64,000 nucleotides of DNA from Bradyrhizobium sp. WSM3983 (GTDB taxonomy: Bacteria > Pseudomonadota > Alphaproteobacteria > Rhizobiales > Xanthobacteraceae): positions 206,328-270,327 of the forward strand of contig NZ_AXAY01000008.1 of the NCBI RefSeq assembly GCF_000473045.1, in the 5' to 3' direction. The notes under the pieces were generated by a model. It was not told where the DNA came from and made no database searches. It worked only from the letters and a program-made list of their open reading frames with translations. Position 1 is the first letter of the stretch. Each line of letters starts with the position of its first letter. Below, piece by piece: positions 39,590 through 52,422 of the stretch. Position numbers and translations under genes: made by a program.

Positions 39590-41746
39590 ATGTTCAATAA
39601 GCATTCAGTCGAGATCGACTGGGGCGGACGCCCCCTCAAGCTCGAAACCGGCAAGATCGCACGCCAGGCCGACGGCGCCGTCGTCGCCACCTATGGCGAG
39701 ACCGTGGTGCTCGCCACCGTCGTCGCAGCAAAGGCGCCGCGTGAAGGCGTCGATTTCCTGCCGTTGACCGTCGACTACCAGGAAAAGACCTACGCAGCTG
39801 GCCGCATTCCCGGCGGCTATTTCAAGCGCGAAGGCCGTCCGACCGAGAAGGAGACGCTGGTCTCCCGCCTGATCGACCGTCCGATCCGTCCGCTGTTCGT
39901 CGATGGCTGGCGCAACGAGACCCAGGTGATCGTCACCGTGCTGTCGCACGATATGGAGAACGATCCCGATATCGTGGCGCTCGTTGCCTCCTCGGCCGCG
40001 CTGACCCTGTCCGGTGCGCCCTTCAAGGGCCCGATCGGCGCAGCCCGCGTCGGCTTCGCCAATGACGAGTTCATCCTCAATCCGACGCTGGACGAGATGG
40101 TCGACACCCAGCTCGACCTCGTCGTCGCCGGCACCGCCGACGCCGTGCTGATGGTGGAATCGGAAGCCAAGGAACTCAACGAAGAGGTCATGCTCGGCGC
40201 CGTGATGTTCGGTCACCGCCACTTCCAGCCGGTGATCAACGCGATCATCGAGCTCGCCGAGAAGGCCGCCAAGGAGCCGCGCGAAGTCACCGTCATCGAC
40301 AATTCGGCGCTCGAGAAGGAAATGCTCGGCCTGGTCGAGCAGGAGCTGCGCTCCGCCTACGCCATTCCGGTCAAGCAGGATCGCTACGCCGCGGTCGGCA
40401 GGGTCAAGGAAAAGGTGATCGCCCACTACTTCCCCGAAGGGCAGGAGCCGAAATACGACAAGCTGCGCATCTCCGGCGTGTTCAAGGAGCTCGAGGCGAA
40501 GATCGTTCGCTGGAACATCCTCGACACCGGCAAGCGCATCGACGGCCGCGACAGCAAGACCGTGCGCAACATCGTCGCCGAAGTCGGCGTGCTGCCCCGC
40601 GCTCACGGCTCGGCGCTGTTTACCCGCGGCGAGACCCAGGCGATGGTCGTGACCACGCTCGGCACCGGCGAGGACGAGCAGTACATCGACGCGCTGTCGG
40701 GAACGTACAAAGAGACGTTCCTGCTGCACTACAACTTCCCTCCCTACTCGGTCGGTGAGACCGGTCGCCTCGGTGGCACCAAGCGCCGCGAGATCGGTCA
40801 CGGCAAGCTTGCCTGGCGCGCGATCCACCCGGTGCTGCCGCCGCATCACGAGTTCCCCTACACCACGCGCGTGGTGTCAGAGATCACCGAATCGAACGGT
40901 TCGTCCTCGATGGCTTCGGTCTGCGGCGCTTCGCTCGCGCTGATGGATGCCGGCGTGCCGTTGAAGCGGCCGACCGCGGGCATCGCGATGGGCCTGATCC
41001 TCGAAGACAAGCGCTTCGCGGTTCTCTCGGACATCCTCGGTGACGAGGACCATCTCGGCGACATGGACTTCAAGGTCGCCGGTACCGAGCAGGGCATCAC
41101 CTCGCTCCAGATGGACATCAAGATCGAGGGCATCACCGAAGAGATCATGAAGGTCGCGCTCGCCCAGGCGAAGGATGGTCGTATCCACATCCTCGGCGAG
41201 ATGGCCAAGGCGCTCACCAACGCCCGCGCCGAGCTCGGCGAATACGCGCCGCGCATCGAGACCTTCAAGATCGCCACCGACAAGATCCGCGAAGTGATCG
41301 GCACCGGCGGCAAGGTGATCCGCGAGATCGTCGAGAAGACCGGCGCGAAGGTCAACATCGAGGACGACGGCACCGTGAAGGTCGCCTCCTCCGACGGCGA
41401 GGCGATGAAGGCCGCGATCAAGTGGATCAAGTCGATCGCTTCCGATCCGGAAGTCGGCCAGATCTACGACGGCACCGTCGTCAAGGTGATGGAGTTCGGC
41501 GCCTTCGTGAACTTCTTCGGCTCCAAGGACGGCCTCGTCCACATCAGCCAGCTCGCTTCGGCACGCGTGCAGAAGACCTCCGACGTCGTCAAGGAAGGCG
41601 ACAAGGTCAAGGTCAAGCTGCTCGGCTTCGACGACCGCGGCAAGACCCGCCTCTCGATGAAGGTCGTCGACCAGACCACCGGCGAAGACCTCGAAGGCAA
41701 GGGCGGCGAGGGCGAGAAGGCCCCGCGCGAAGCGGCCGGCGAGTAA
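39590..41746 (+). CDS. pnp: Polyribonucleotide nucleotidyltransferase (PNPase)
   Basis: 718 aa. Two RNase PH domains (about 10-225 and 310-545), KH domain (about 555-615; [29 protein letters not shown]) and S1 domain (about 620-690; [31 protein letters not shown]). The catalytic region of the second core has [16 protein letters not shown]. It degrades RNA 3' to 5' with phosphate and is part of the degradosome. ATG at 39590, preceded by GAAAGAAGACCTCT. Leader hairpin suggests autoregulation. Confidence 0.98.
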   Translation: MFNKHSVEIDWGGRPLKLETGKIARQADGAVVATYGETVVLATVVAAKAPREGVDFLPLTVDYQEKTYAAGRIPGGYFKREGRPTEKETLVSRLIDRPIRPLFVDGWRNETQVIVTVLSHDMENDPDIVALVASSAALTLSGAPFKGPIGAARVGFANDEFILNPTLDEMVDTQLDLVVAGTADAVLMVESEAKELNEEVMLGAVMFGHRHFQPVINAIIELAEKAAKEPREVTVIDNSALEKEMLGLVEQELRSAYAIPVKQDRYAAVGRVKEKVIAHYFPEGQEPKYDKLRISGVFKELEAKIVRWNILDTGKRIDGRDSKTVRNIVAEVGVLPRAHGSALFTRGETQAMVVTTLGTGEDEQYIDALSGTYKETFLLHYNFPPYSVGETGRLGGTKRREIGHGKLAWRAIHPVLPPHHEFPYTTRVVSEITESNGSSSMASVCGASLALMDAGVPLKRPTAGIAMGLILEDKRFAVLSDILGDEDHLGDMDFKVAGTEQGITSLQMDIKIEGITEEIMKVALAQAKDGRIHILGEMAKALTNARAELGEYAPRIETFKIATDKIREVIGTGGKVIREIVEKTGAKVNIEDDGTVKVASSDGEAMKAAIKWIKSIASDPEVGQIYDGTVVKVMEFGAFVNFFGSKDGLVHISQLASARVQKTSDVVKEGDKVKVKLLGFDDRGKTRLSMKVVDQTTGEDLEGKGGEGEKAPREAAGE

Positions 41747-41770
41747 TCGCTTAGCCACATCAGAAACACG

Positions 41771-41797
41771 AAGGGCGGCCTCGCGGCCGCCCTTTTT
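41771..41797 (+). terminator. Rho-independent terminator after pnp
   Basis: Perfect 10-bp stem AAGGGCGGCC / GGCCGCCCTT, loop TCGC, five T residues. 24 bases downstream of pnp. It is also A-rich on its left side, so may stop leftward transcripts from katG. Confidence 0.9.
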
Positions 41798-41826
41798 GTT
41801 TGTCGCTTGTTCCGATCGATGTGCTC

Positions 41827-41848
41827 CCTCTCCCGCAAGCGGGAGAGG
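41827..41848 (+). repeat. Short inverted repeat, family E copy 2
   Basis: CCTCTCCCGC-AA-GCGGGAGAGG, a perfect 10-bp palindrome between the pnp terminator and the 3' end of katG. Same family as 18159-18190 and 63955-63976. Confidence 0.85.
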
Positions 41849-41856
41849 TGCAACAC

Positions 41857-45525
<3,669 letters not shown>

Positions 45526-45529
<4 letters not shown>

Positions 45530-45672
45530 TCAAGCTCTATTGGTCGCCCCGCTCGCGCTCCTTCTTGACGATCTGGCTGATGGAAGAGAGCGGTCTTCCC
45601 TATGAGCGCGTGCTGACCGACATTTCGACCGGTGCGCAGAAGGCGCCGGATTATTTAGCCCAACTCTCGTAG
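45526..45672 (+). pseudogene. Glutathione S-transferase, 5' fragment cut by a repeat
   Basis: 48 codons: MIKLYWSPRSRSFLTIWLME, then YERVLTDISTGAQKAPDYLA and a stop. This is the thioredoxin-fold start of a GST; in intact relatives the next residues after this point are the INPMGKVP loop. The match ends exactly where a family C repeat begins (45668), and the repeat is followed directly by the 3' end of fabI. The remaining 150 or so residues are absent from the window. It is a remnant. Coupling to the preceding GNAT gene by ATGA is retained. Confidence 0.85.
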
Positions 45673-45762
45673 GGTGGGCAAAGCGCAAGCGTGCCCACCA
45701 TCCGTATCGCAATTGTTGAGAGATGGTGGGCACGTCGCTTGCGCTCCTTTGCCCACCCTACG
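45668..45762 (+). repeat. Palindromic repeat of the GTAGGGTGGGCAAAG type (family C)
   Basis: Left arm CGTAGGGTGGGCAAAGCG...TGCCCACCAT and right arm ATGGTGGGCACG...GCCCACCCTACG are complementary over about 35 bases with small bulges; loop of about 18 bases. It occupies the junction between the GST fragment and fabI and supplies the premature stop codon of GST (TAG 45670-45672). Confidence 0.9.
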
Positions 45763-45767
45763 GCGTC

Positions 45768-46568
45768 CTACTCCGAGGCTTTCAGATCGTCCGGCCGCGG
45801 CATCAGGACGGTGTTGTAGCCGGAATCGACATAGTGGATTTCGCCGGTCACGCCGCCGGAAAGATCCGACAGCAGATACAGCGCCGAGCCGCCGAGCTCG
45901 TCGAGCGTGACACCGCGGCGGAGCGGCGAATGCTTCTGCATGAAGGCAAACATCGCGCGCGCCTCGCCGATGCCGGAGCCGGCGAGCGTGCGGATGGGGC
46001 CGGCGGAGATCGCGTTGACGCGGATGCCGCGCGGTCCGAAATCGGAGGCGAGATAACGAACCGAGGCTTCCAGTGCCGCCTTGGCCACGCCCATCACGTT
46101 GTAATTCGGCATCGATCGCTCCGAGGCGCCAAAGGTCAGCGTGATCATGCTGCCGCCCTCATTCATCAGTTCGGCCGCGCGTTTCGCGACCTCCGTGAAC
46201 GAGAAGCAGGAGATCACCATGGTGCGCGAAAAATTCTCGCGGCTGGTGTCGGCGTAGCGGCCCTTCAGCTCGTTCTTGTCGGCGAAGCCGATCGCGTGGA
46301 TGACGAAGTCGAGCTTGCCCCACTTTTCGCGCAAGACGTCGAACGTGGCATCGACGCTGGCGATGTCCTCGACGTCGCAAGGCAGCACCAACTCGACGCC
46401 GAGAGAATCCGCGAGCGGCTTGACGCGCTTGCCGAGGGCCTCGCCCTGGAAAGTAAAGGCGAGCTCGGCGCCGTGGGCATGCAGCGTCTTCGCCATGCCC
46501 CAGGCGATCGAATGATCATTGGCGATGCCCATGATCAGACCGCGCTTGCCTTGCATCAAACCTTCCAT
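45768..46568 (-). CDS. fabI: Enoyl-[acyl-carrier-protein] reductase (NADH)
   Basis: 266 aa. NAD loop GIANDHSIAWGMAK near residue 14, and the catalytic Tyr-x6-Lys in NYNVMGVAKAALE. It performs the last reduction of the fatty acid elongation cycle. The stop lies six bases from a family C repeat. Upstream on the same strand are fabB and fabA; between fabI and fabB lies a 141-base family A repeat. Start at 46568; Met at codon 5 is also possible. Confidence 0.96.
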   Translation of the reverse strand: MEGLMQGKRGLIMGIANDHSIAWGMAKTLHAHGAELAFTFQGEALGKRVKPLADSLGVELVLPCDVEDIASVDATFDVLREKWGKLDFVIHAIGFADKNELKGRYADTSRENFSRTMVISCFSFTEVAKRAAELMNEGGSMITLTFGASERSMPNYNVMGVAKAALEASVRYLASDFGPRGIRVNAISAGPIRTLAGSGIGEARAMFAFMQKHSPLRRGVTLDELGGSALYLLSDLSGGVTGEIHYVDSGYNTVLMPRPDDLKASE

Positions 46569-46593
46569 TGTCTAGTGGCTCCCATTATCCGGC

Positions 46594-46734
46594 GTCATCG
46601 CCCGCCTTGTGCGCACTTGCGCACTGGGGCGGGCGATCCAGTATTCCGAGACATTTGCTGCAAAGCGAGAGGCCGCGGCGTACTGGATGCCCCGCCCCAG
46701 TGCGCAATTGCGCACAAGGCGGGGCATGACAGCG
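46594..46734 (+). repeat. Palindromic intergenic repeat, family A copy 4 (expanded)
   Basis: Same ends and centre as the other family A copies, but both terminal hairpins carry an extra 23-base insert: CTTGTGCGCACTTGCGCACT in the left and its complement in the right, differing at one base. Arms 46594-46643 and 46681-46730 pair almost fully, giving one very long hairpin. It separates fabB from fabI. Confidence 0.9.
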
Positions 46735-46742
46735 TGCCCAAA

Positions 46743-47966
46743 TCACACATCCTGCCGGCTGAACACCAGCGTGGCGTTGGTCCCGCCGAAGCCGAACGAG
46801 TTCGACAGCACGGTGCCGATTTTGACGTTATCGATGCGCTTGCGCACGATCGGCATGTCGGCGAACACAGGATCGAGCTCCTGGATGTGCGCGCTCTCGC
46901 AGATGAAACCATTGTTCATCATCAGCAGCGAGTAGATCGCCTCCTGCACGCCGGTCGCGCCCAGCGAATGGCCGGTCAGCGCCTTGGTCGCCGAGATCGG
47001 TGGGCACTTTTCGCCGGCGCCGAACACGCGGCGGAGCGCGTCGATCTCCGGGGGATCGCCGGCCGGCGTCGAGGTCGCGTGCGGATTGATGTAGTCGACC
47101 TTGGTCTTCACCGTGGACATCGCCATGCGCATGCAGCGCTCGGCGCCTTCACCTGACGGCGCGACCATGTCGTAGCCGTCGGAGGTCGCGCCATAGCCGA
47201 CGATCTCGCCGTAGATGCGCGCGCCGCGCGCCTTGGCATGCTCGAGCTCTTCCAGCACCAGCACACCGGCGCCACCGGCAATCACGAAGCCGTCGCGGTT
47301 GACGTCGTAGGGACGCGAGGCGGTAGCGGGCGTGTCGTTGTACTTCGAGGACATCGCGCCCATGGCGTCGAACAGCACCGAGAGCGACCAGTCGAGCTCT
47401 TCGCAGCCGCCGGCGAAGACGACGTCCTGCTTGCCGATCTGGATCGTCTCATAGGCGTTGCCGACGCAATGGTTCGACGTTGCGCAGGCCGAGGAGATCG
47501 AATAGTTCACGCCCTTGATCTTGAACCAGGTTGCAAGCGTCGCGGACGCCGTGGACGACATCGCCTTCGGCACTGCAAACGGACCGACGCGCCTCGGTCC
47601 TTTGGTGCGGGTGATGTCGGCGGCTTCGACGATGGTGCGCGCCGAGGGGCCGCCGGAGCCCATGATGATGCCGGTGCGGATGTTGGAGACGTCCTCAGGC
47701 GACAGACCGGCGTCCTGGATCGCCTGCTCCATCGCGACGTGATTCCAGGCCGCGCCCTGGCCGAGGAAGCGCATCGCGCGCCGATCGACCACTGTCGACG
47801 GATCGAGTGTCGGCGCACCTTGCACCTGCGAACGGAAGCCGAGCTCGGCGTATTTCTCAGCCCGCGAAATGCCCGACTTCGCCTCGTGAAGGCTCGCAAG
47901 CACTTCCTGGGTGTTGTTTCCGATCGACGAGACGATACCCATCCCGGTGACCACAACCCGCCTCAT
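46743..47966 (-). CDS. fabB: Beta-ketoacyl-ACP synthase I
   Basis: 407 aa, FabB-type KAS I. It carries out condensations needed for unsaturated fatty acids. The active-site Cys is in [11 protein letters not shown]; the two His are in [11 protein letters not shown] and [11 protein letters not shown]. Thiolase fold from [16 protein letters not shown] to [12 protein letters not shown]. It follows fabA by 39 bases on the same strand; fabA-fabB is the unsaturated fatty acid operon. Confidence 0.97.
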   Translation of the reverse strand: MRRVVVTGMGIVSSIGNNTQEVLASLHEAKSGISRAEKYAELGFRSQVQGAPTLDPSTVVDRRAMRFLGQGAAWNHVAMEQAIQDAGLSPEDVSNIRTGIIMGSGGPSARTIVEAADITRTKGPRRVGPFAVPKAMSSTASATLATWFKIKGVNYSISSACATSNHCVGNAYETIQIGKQDVVFAGGCEELDWSLSVLFDAMGAMSSKYNDTPATASRPYDVNRDGFVIAGGAGVLVLEELEHAKARGARIYGEIVGYGATSDGYDMVAPSGEGAERCMRMAMSTVKTKVDYINPHATSTPAGDPPEIDALRRVFGAGEKCPPISATKALTGHSLGATGVQEAIYSLLMMNNGFICESAHIQELDPVFADMPIVRKRIDNVKIGTVLSNSFGFGGTNATLVFSRQDV

Positions 47967-48005
47967 GACAGCCTCGCCTCAATCGTTGTCGTCTTGGTGA
48001 TGCGC

Positions 48006-48527
48006 TTAGCTCAGGCTCGTGCCCTGCTTGAACAGGCCGACCTTCAGATCCTTCGCGCGATAAATAATCTGGTCGTCGACCGAAAGCCATCCGTCGGCAA
48101 TGCCGAGCACGAGCTTTGAACGCATCACGCGTTTGATATCGACGTTGTACACAACCTTGCGGGCCTCGGGCAGCACCTGGCCACTGAACTTTAATTCGTT
48201 CAAGCCGAGCGCGCGGCCACGACCTTCGCCTCCGGTCCAGCCCAGATAAAAGCCGACCATTTGCCACAGCGCATCGAGGCCGAGGCAGCCGGGCATCACG
48301 GGATCGTTCTTGAAGTGGCAGCCGAAGAACCAGAGGTCGGATTTCACGTCGAGCTCGGCACGCACCACGCCTTTGCCGAACTCACCGCCATTGTCGTTAA
48401 TTTCCGCGATGCGGTCGAACATGAGCATCGGCGGCAGCGGCAGCTGGGCATTGCCCGGGCCGAACATCTCACCGCGGGCACATGCCAGTAGATCTTCGTA
48501 TTCGTAGCCGTTGCGCCTGTTCAGCAT
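48006..48527 (-). CDS. fabA: 3-hydroxydecanoyl-ACP dehydratase/isomerase
   Basis: 173 aa hot-dog fold. The catalytic His and Asp are in [21 protein letters not shown], the exact FabA signature. It introduces the cis double bond at C10. First gene of fabA-fabB-fabI. Divergent from irr; the 349 bases between hold both promoters. Confidence 0.97.
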   Translation of the reverse strand: MLNRRNGYEYEDLLACARGEMFGPGNAQLPLPPMLMFDRIAEINDNGGEFGKGVVRAELDVKSDLWFFGCHFKNDPVMPGCLGLDALWQMVGFYLGWTGGEGRGRALGLNELKFSGQVLPEARKVVYNVDIKRVMRSKLVLGIADGWLSVDDQIIYRAKDLKVGLFKQGTSLS

Positions 48528-48809
48528 GCGGAAGCCTTTGTTCTAACCCCGATTGAGCGGCGTTTCTGGCAAAATGGGCTCCGTCCTGCTCGGAAGGCAA
48601 CCCAATTGCCGCCGTCAGGTGCCAATATCGGGGCGCCGGATCGACCGGGGGCCGGGCCCCAATGCCTGGCTGCGCCAAAATCGGTTAAGCGGAACCGCGC
48701 GCTCTCTAACACAGGCCTTTTCGGGTAGCAAAGCGATCCCATGAAGGTAAAATGACCGGGCTGCGGCCCAGTTCCATTGCTGATTAGAACCACTCTAGTT
48801 GCGAGAAAC

Positions 48810-48838
48810 TTGCATCTGCATCTATCTGTCCATATATT
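48810..48838 (+). promoter_or_regulatory. irr promoter with overlapping Fur/Mur hexamer repeats
   Basis: -35 TTGCAT (48810-48815), 17-base spacer, -10 TATATT (48833-48838). Overlapping it are three hexamers in direct tandem: TGCATC (48811), TGCATC (48817), TATCTG (48823). I recall that Fur/Mur of B. japonicum binds three imperfect hexamers of this kind before irr. A 9-bp inverted repeat ATCTATCTG / CAGATAGAT (48820-48848, 11-base spacer) brackets the -10. The rest of 48528-48809 holds the fabA promoter side and no gene. Confidence 0.75.
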
Positions 48839-48876
48839 GCAGATAGATAGTGTTCACGCGTGCCCGAATTCTGGAA

Positions 48877-49368
48877 ATGAGCGAAAACAACGCCACTCAT
48901 CACGACGAAGACGCCCATGCGGCCGCCCTTCTGTCCGGCCGCCAGCCGGCCCTGACCGGCTGCCCCTGGCACGACGTCAATGAAATGCTGCAGTCTGCGG
49001 GCCTGCGCCCGACGCGTCAGCGCATGGCTCTCGGCTGGCTGCTGTTTGGCAAGGGTGCACGTCACCTCACGGCTGAAATGCTCTACGAGGAAGCGACGCT
49101 GGCCAAGGTCCCGGTCTCGCTCGCGACCGTCTACAACACGCTGAACCAGCTGACCGATGCCGGCCTGCTGCGTCAGGTCAGTGTCGACGGCACCAAGACC
49201 TATTTCGACACCAACGTCACCACCCACCACCATTACTACCTCGAGAACAGCCACGAGCTGGTCGATATCGAGGATCCGCATCTGGCACTGTCCAAGATGC
49301 CGGAGGTGCCGGAGGGTTACGAGATCGCGCGCATCGACATGGTCGTGCGCCTGCGCAAGAAGCGCTGA
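48877..49368 (+). CDS. irr: Iron response regulator Irr
   Basis: 163 aa Fur-superfamily regulator that represses or activates iron and haem genes when iron is low and is degraded upon haem binding. Haem-regulatory motif GCPWHDV at residues 28-34 with Cys29; second haem/metal site in TTHHHYYLENSHELVD. Winged helix about 38-95 (LRPTRQRMALGWLLF, VSLATVYNTLNQL). The ATG at 48877 gives the length of the known B. japonicum protein; a GTG at 48850 is open but lies in the promoter. Confidence 0.98.
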   Translation: MSENNATHHDEDAHAAALLSGRQPALTGCPWHDVNEMLQSAGLRPTRQRMALGWLLFGKGARHLTAEMLYEEATLAKVPVSLATVYNTLNQLTDAGLLRQVSVDGTKTYFDTNVTTHHHYYLENSHELVDIEDPHLALSKMPEVPEGYEIARIDMVVRLRKKR

Positions 49369-49382
49369 GTCTCACACTCTAG

Positions 49383-49523
49383 CGTCGTCCCGGCGAAGGC
49401 CGGAACCCGGACCGCGTGATTTATCGATAGGCGCAGTTGTGAGTATCGCGGGTGGTTGGATGACAACCAGTCGTCGTCAAAGCTCTGCCTGTGATTATGG
49501 GTCCCGGCCTTCGCCGGGACGAC
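49383..49523 (+). repeat. Long-armed inverted repeat of the CGTCCCGGCGAAGGCCGG type (family D)
   Basis: Left end CGTCGTCCCGGCGAAGGCCGG and right end CCGGCCTTCGCCGGGACGAC are complementary over about 20 bases and separated by about 100 bases of spacer. Each end is itself partly palindromic. It fills the gap between convergent irr and the SH3 protein, where it could stop both transcripts. Confidence 0.85.
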
Positions 49524-49529
49524 CACTGG

Positions 49530-50060
49530 TCAGTTCACCTGCTCGTCGGCGTAGACGCCCCAGAGGCGCTCCTGCTGGATCCAGCCGTCAAAGCCGTTGC
49601 CGGTGACGTGGCACCAGCTTGTGGTGCACTTTTTCACCTGCGTGACGACGCCAGCCTGGAGCTTTGCGGCCACCGCGCTGTCGGGATCGGCGCGATCATA
49701 GATCGGCGCGAGGTCGTCCTTGTGCTTCATGGTGACCACCGCAGTGCGGCGGCCCGACAGCAGCGAGTGATAAACCCAGCCCTCGGCGCCCTCGGAATCG
49801 CGCACCCGACGCCAGTTCTCGAACTCAGCGGTGATTTCGACCGGCAGGCCGGACCGGGTGTAGACCCAGGCCACATCATTGTCCTTGGTCGGGCCGGCGC
49901 GGACATTCACGTGATCCGATTTGAGGCTGACATAGCGCGGCACCGGAAGGCCGCTGGCCGTCTGAGGTGTGGCGTCCTTGGCCGAGTGCCCGGGGCTGAC
50001 CGAGGCGCTCAACCACGTGCAAACGAGCGCCATCACCGCACAAAAACGCCCCAACGCCAT
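49530..50060 (-). CDS. Exported SH3-domain protein
   Basis: 176 aa with a signal peptide (MALGRFCAVMALVCTWLSA, about 1-24). Two bacterial SH3 domains: about 45-105 (DHVNVRAGPTKDNDVAWVY, GWVYHSLLSGRR) and about 112-170 (DDLAPIYDRADPDSAVAAKL, FDGWIQQERLWGVY). Periplasmic; bacterial SH3 domains often bind peptidoglycan or peptides. No enzyme domain. Start at 50060 has AGGAG upstream; the frame opens further to 50150 without support. Confidence 0.85.
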   Translation of the reverse strand: MALGRFCAVMALVCTWLSASVSPGHSAKDATPQTASGLPVPRYVSLKSDHVNVRAGPTKDNDVAWVYTRSGLPVEITAEFENWRRVRDSEGAEGWVYHSLLSGRRTAVVTMKHKDDLAPIYDRADPDSAVAAKLQAGVVTQVKKCTTSWCHVTGNGFDGWIQQERLWGVYADEQVN

Positions 50061-50389
50061 CAACCCGTCTCCTGTCGAAGACGCAGGCCTAAGCCCGGTC
50101 CTCACCCCAAATTCCAAAAACCTGCCGTGTAGACCCCTGTCCCGCCCCATGCGGGTGTTCCGCCAAGCCTTGACCCGTGGTTCTTGTCTTGGCCCGGCCT
50201 TCTGCTAGAGAGGACGGACATCTGGAGAACCAGTTTGCCCCGATTTTCCGGCCGGAAAGTGGGGGGAGAGCTTGAAGGAAACGCCGGGGACGGCACGGCT
50301 AAGGCAGTGTCGAACAACCGGGTTAATGAGGCCTCAACGGCCGGCCTTTGGCGACAGAGGCGGCCTGCAACGCCTCATGAGGGCATGAC
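50061..50389. other. 329-base intergenic region before the hydroxyacid dehydrogenase
   Basis: No gene supported. Near its right end a 7-bp inverted repeat ATGAGGC (50326-50332) / GCCTCAT (50372-50378) surrounds a GC-rich centre and ends 11 bases before the start codon at 50390, so it could hide the ribosome site. A weak promoter-like pair TTGTCT (50184) / TAGAGA (50206, 16-base spacer) is visible. Confidence 0.45.
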
Positions 50390-51391
50390 ATGTCGGTGAA
50401 GAAAAAGCCCCTCGTCGTGGTGACGCGCAAACTGCCGGACTCGATCGAGACCCGGATGCGCGAACTGTTCGACGCGTGCATCAATCTCGACGATACACCG
50501 ATGTCGGCCGAGCAGATCGCGGAAGCCGCGCGCACCGCCGATATCCTGGTTCCGACCGTCACCGACCACATCAGCGCCGACATCGTCAACCAGCCTGACT
50601 GCAAGCTCCGCCTGATTGCCAATTTCGGCAACGGTGTCGACAATATCGACGTCGAGGCCGCGCATGCCCGTGGCATCACCGTCACCAACACACCAAAGGT
50701 TCTGACCGAAGACACCGCCGACATGACCATGGCGCTGATCCTGGCGGTGCCGCGCCGGATGATCGAAGGGGCCTCGGTGCTGACGGAAGGAAAACCCTGG
50801 GCGGGCTGGTCGCCGACCTGGATGCTCGGCCACCGCATCGGCGGCAAGCGCCTCGGCATCATCGGCATGGGCCGCATCGGCCAGGCGGTCGCACGCCGCG
50901 CCCGCGCGTTCGGCTTGCAGATCCACTATCACAACCGTCGTCCCGTGGCGCCGAAGATCGCCGAAGAGCTTGGCGCGACCTATTGGGAAAGCCTCGACCA
51001 GATGCTGGCGCGGATGGACATCATCTCGGTGAACTGTCCGCACACACCGGCAACCTATCACCTGCTCTCGGCGCGGCGGCTGAAGCTGATCCGCAAGGAC
51101 GCCTACATCGTCAACACTGCGCGCGGCGGAGTTACCGACGAGGACACGCTGATCAAGCTGATCGAAGGCGGCGAGATCGGCGGCGCCGGCCTCGACGTTT
51201 ATGAGCACGAGCCGGCGGTCAACCCAAAGCTGGTGCGGCTCGCGAAAGCCGGCAAGGTGACGCTATTGCCCCATATGGGCTCGGCCACGATCGAAGGCCG
51301 CGTCGAGATGGGCGAGAAGGTGATCATCAACATCCGCACCTTCCTCGACGCACACAAGCCGCCGGATCGCGTGCTGCCGAGCATGCTCTGA
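50390..51391 (+). CDS. D-isomer 2-hydroxyacid dehydrogenase (glyoxylate reductase type)
   Basis: 333 aa. NAD-binding motif LGIIGMGRIGQAVARRARAFG near residue 155; catalytic Arg in NTARGGV, Glu in YEHEPAVNP and His in LLPHMGSAT, in normal order. It likely reduces glyoxylate or hydroxypyruvate; exact substrate is inferred from subfamily. Single gene. The start at 50390 has GAGGG upstream. Confidence 0.92.
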   Translation: MSVKKKPLVVVTRKLPDSIETRMRELFDACINLDDTPMSAEQIAEAARTADILVPTVTDHISADIVNQPDCKLRLIANFGNGVDNIDVEAAHARGITVTNTPKVLTEDTADMTMALILAVPRRMIEGASVLTEGKPWAGWSPTWMLGHRIGGKRLGIIGMGRIGQAVARRARAFGLQIHYHNRRPVAPKIAEELGATYWESLDQMLARMDIISVNCPHTPATYHLLSARRLKLIRKDAYIVNTARGGVTDEDTLIKLIEGGEIGGAGLDVYEHEPAVNPKLVRLAKAGKVTLLPHMGSATIEGRVEMGEKVIINIRTFLDAHKPPDRVLPSML

Positions 51392-51394
51392 GGC

Positions 51395-52306
51395 TTATTT
51401 CGCGCGCGGCTCGCGCTTGCGCCAATCGGCGACGAAATCGATGAAGGCGCGCAGCGCCGGCGGTGTCTGGCGCCGGCTCGGATAGTACAGGAACGGGCCC
51501 GGGAACGGCTCGCACCAATCCTCCATCAAGCTGACCAGCGCGCCGGATTTTAGGGCTTCGCCGACATAACCATCGAGCGTCGCCCAGATGCCGACGCCAT
51601 CGAGCGCGGCGCGCATCGCAAGGCCCATATTGGTCGAGATCAGTTTTGCGGGCGGATCGACCTTGACGACCTGGCCGGCCTTCTCGAACTCCAGATCGTG
51701 CATGACGCCGCTCGAATAGCGCGCGCGAATGCAATCGTGCTCGAGCAGATCCTTCGGATGCTTCGGCCGACCGCGTCGCGCGAGGTAGGCAGGCGACGCG
51801 ACGACGACATAGCTTTGCGGACCGCTCAGCGGTATCGCGACCATGTCCTGCGCGAGGTGCTCGCCATAGCGCACACCGGCATCGTAGCCCCCGCTCACGA
51901 TATCGACGAAACCACTCTCCGAGACAATGTCGAGATCGACCTGCGGGTGCTCGCTAAGAAATGGTCCGACCATCGGCGCCAGCACCAGGTCGACCGCCGG
52001 CGGCGGCGCGTTGATGCGCAGGCGGCCTGAGGCGATCTCGCGCAGGCCCCGGACCTGATCCAGGGCATCGCCAACGTCGCGCAAGGCCGGGGCCACCCGC
52101 GACAGCAACAGCTCTCCCGCCTCGGTCAGCGCGACGCTGCGGGTGGTGCGGTTCATCAGGCGGACGCCCAGGCGCTCCTCCAGATCCCGTAATCGCTGGC
52201 TAAGGCTTGATACGGACACGCGAATTTCGACCGCCGCGCGCCGGAAATTGCGGGTGCGGGCGACCGCCACGAAGGCGTCGAGATCGCGCAGGTCAGGATC
52301 GGCCAT
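51395..52306 (-). CDS. LysR-family transcriptional regulator
   Basis: 303 aa. HTH about 5-65 (LRDLDAFVAVARTRNFRRAAVEIRVSVSSLSQRLRDLEERLG, an unusual LSQRL variant of the recognition helix) and LysR substrate-binding domain about 92-295. Its neighbour, an aldo-keto reductase, is divergent across 116 bases and is its likely target, an arrangement seen in many proteobacteria. The gene ends three bases from the convergent dehydrogenase. Confidence 0.92.
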   Translation of the reverse strand: MADPDLRDLDAFVAVARTRNFRRAAVEIRVSVSSLSQRLRDLEERLGVRLMNRTTRSVALTEAGELLLSRVAPALRDVGDALDQVRGLREIASGRLRINAPPPAVDLVLAPMVGPFLSEHPQVDLDIVSESGFVDIVSGGYDAGVRYGEHLAQDMVAIPLSGPQSYVVVASPAYLARRGRPKHPKDLLEHDCIRARYSSGVMHDLEFEKAGQVVKVDPPAKLISTNMGLAMRAALDGVGIWATLDGYVGEALKSGALVSLMEDWCEPFPGPFLYYPSRRQTPPALRAFIDFVADWRKREPRAK

Positions 52307-52422
52307 TGTTCGCCAAAGTGAACAAGCTATTCCGGATTGTCCAGCTTATCTGCGTAATCGGGAAGACGCATATCTGCCCTCATCACGCGGCGCGGTCCGC
52401 CGCCTTTTCGAGGAGAGCCATC

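Noticed and set aside
39605..40849. 414-codon open frame antisense to pnp, and similar ones over coaBC and nusA
   Set aside because: Mirror images of highly biased coding sequence with no domain sense.
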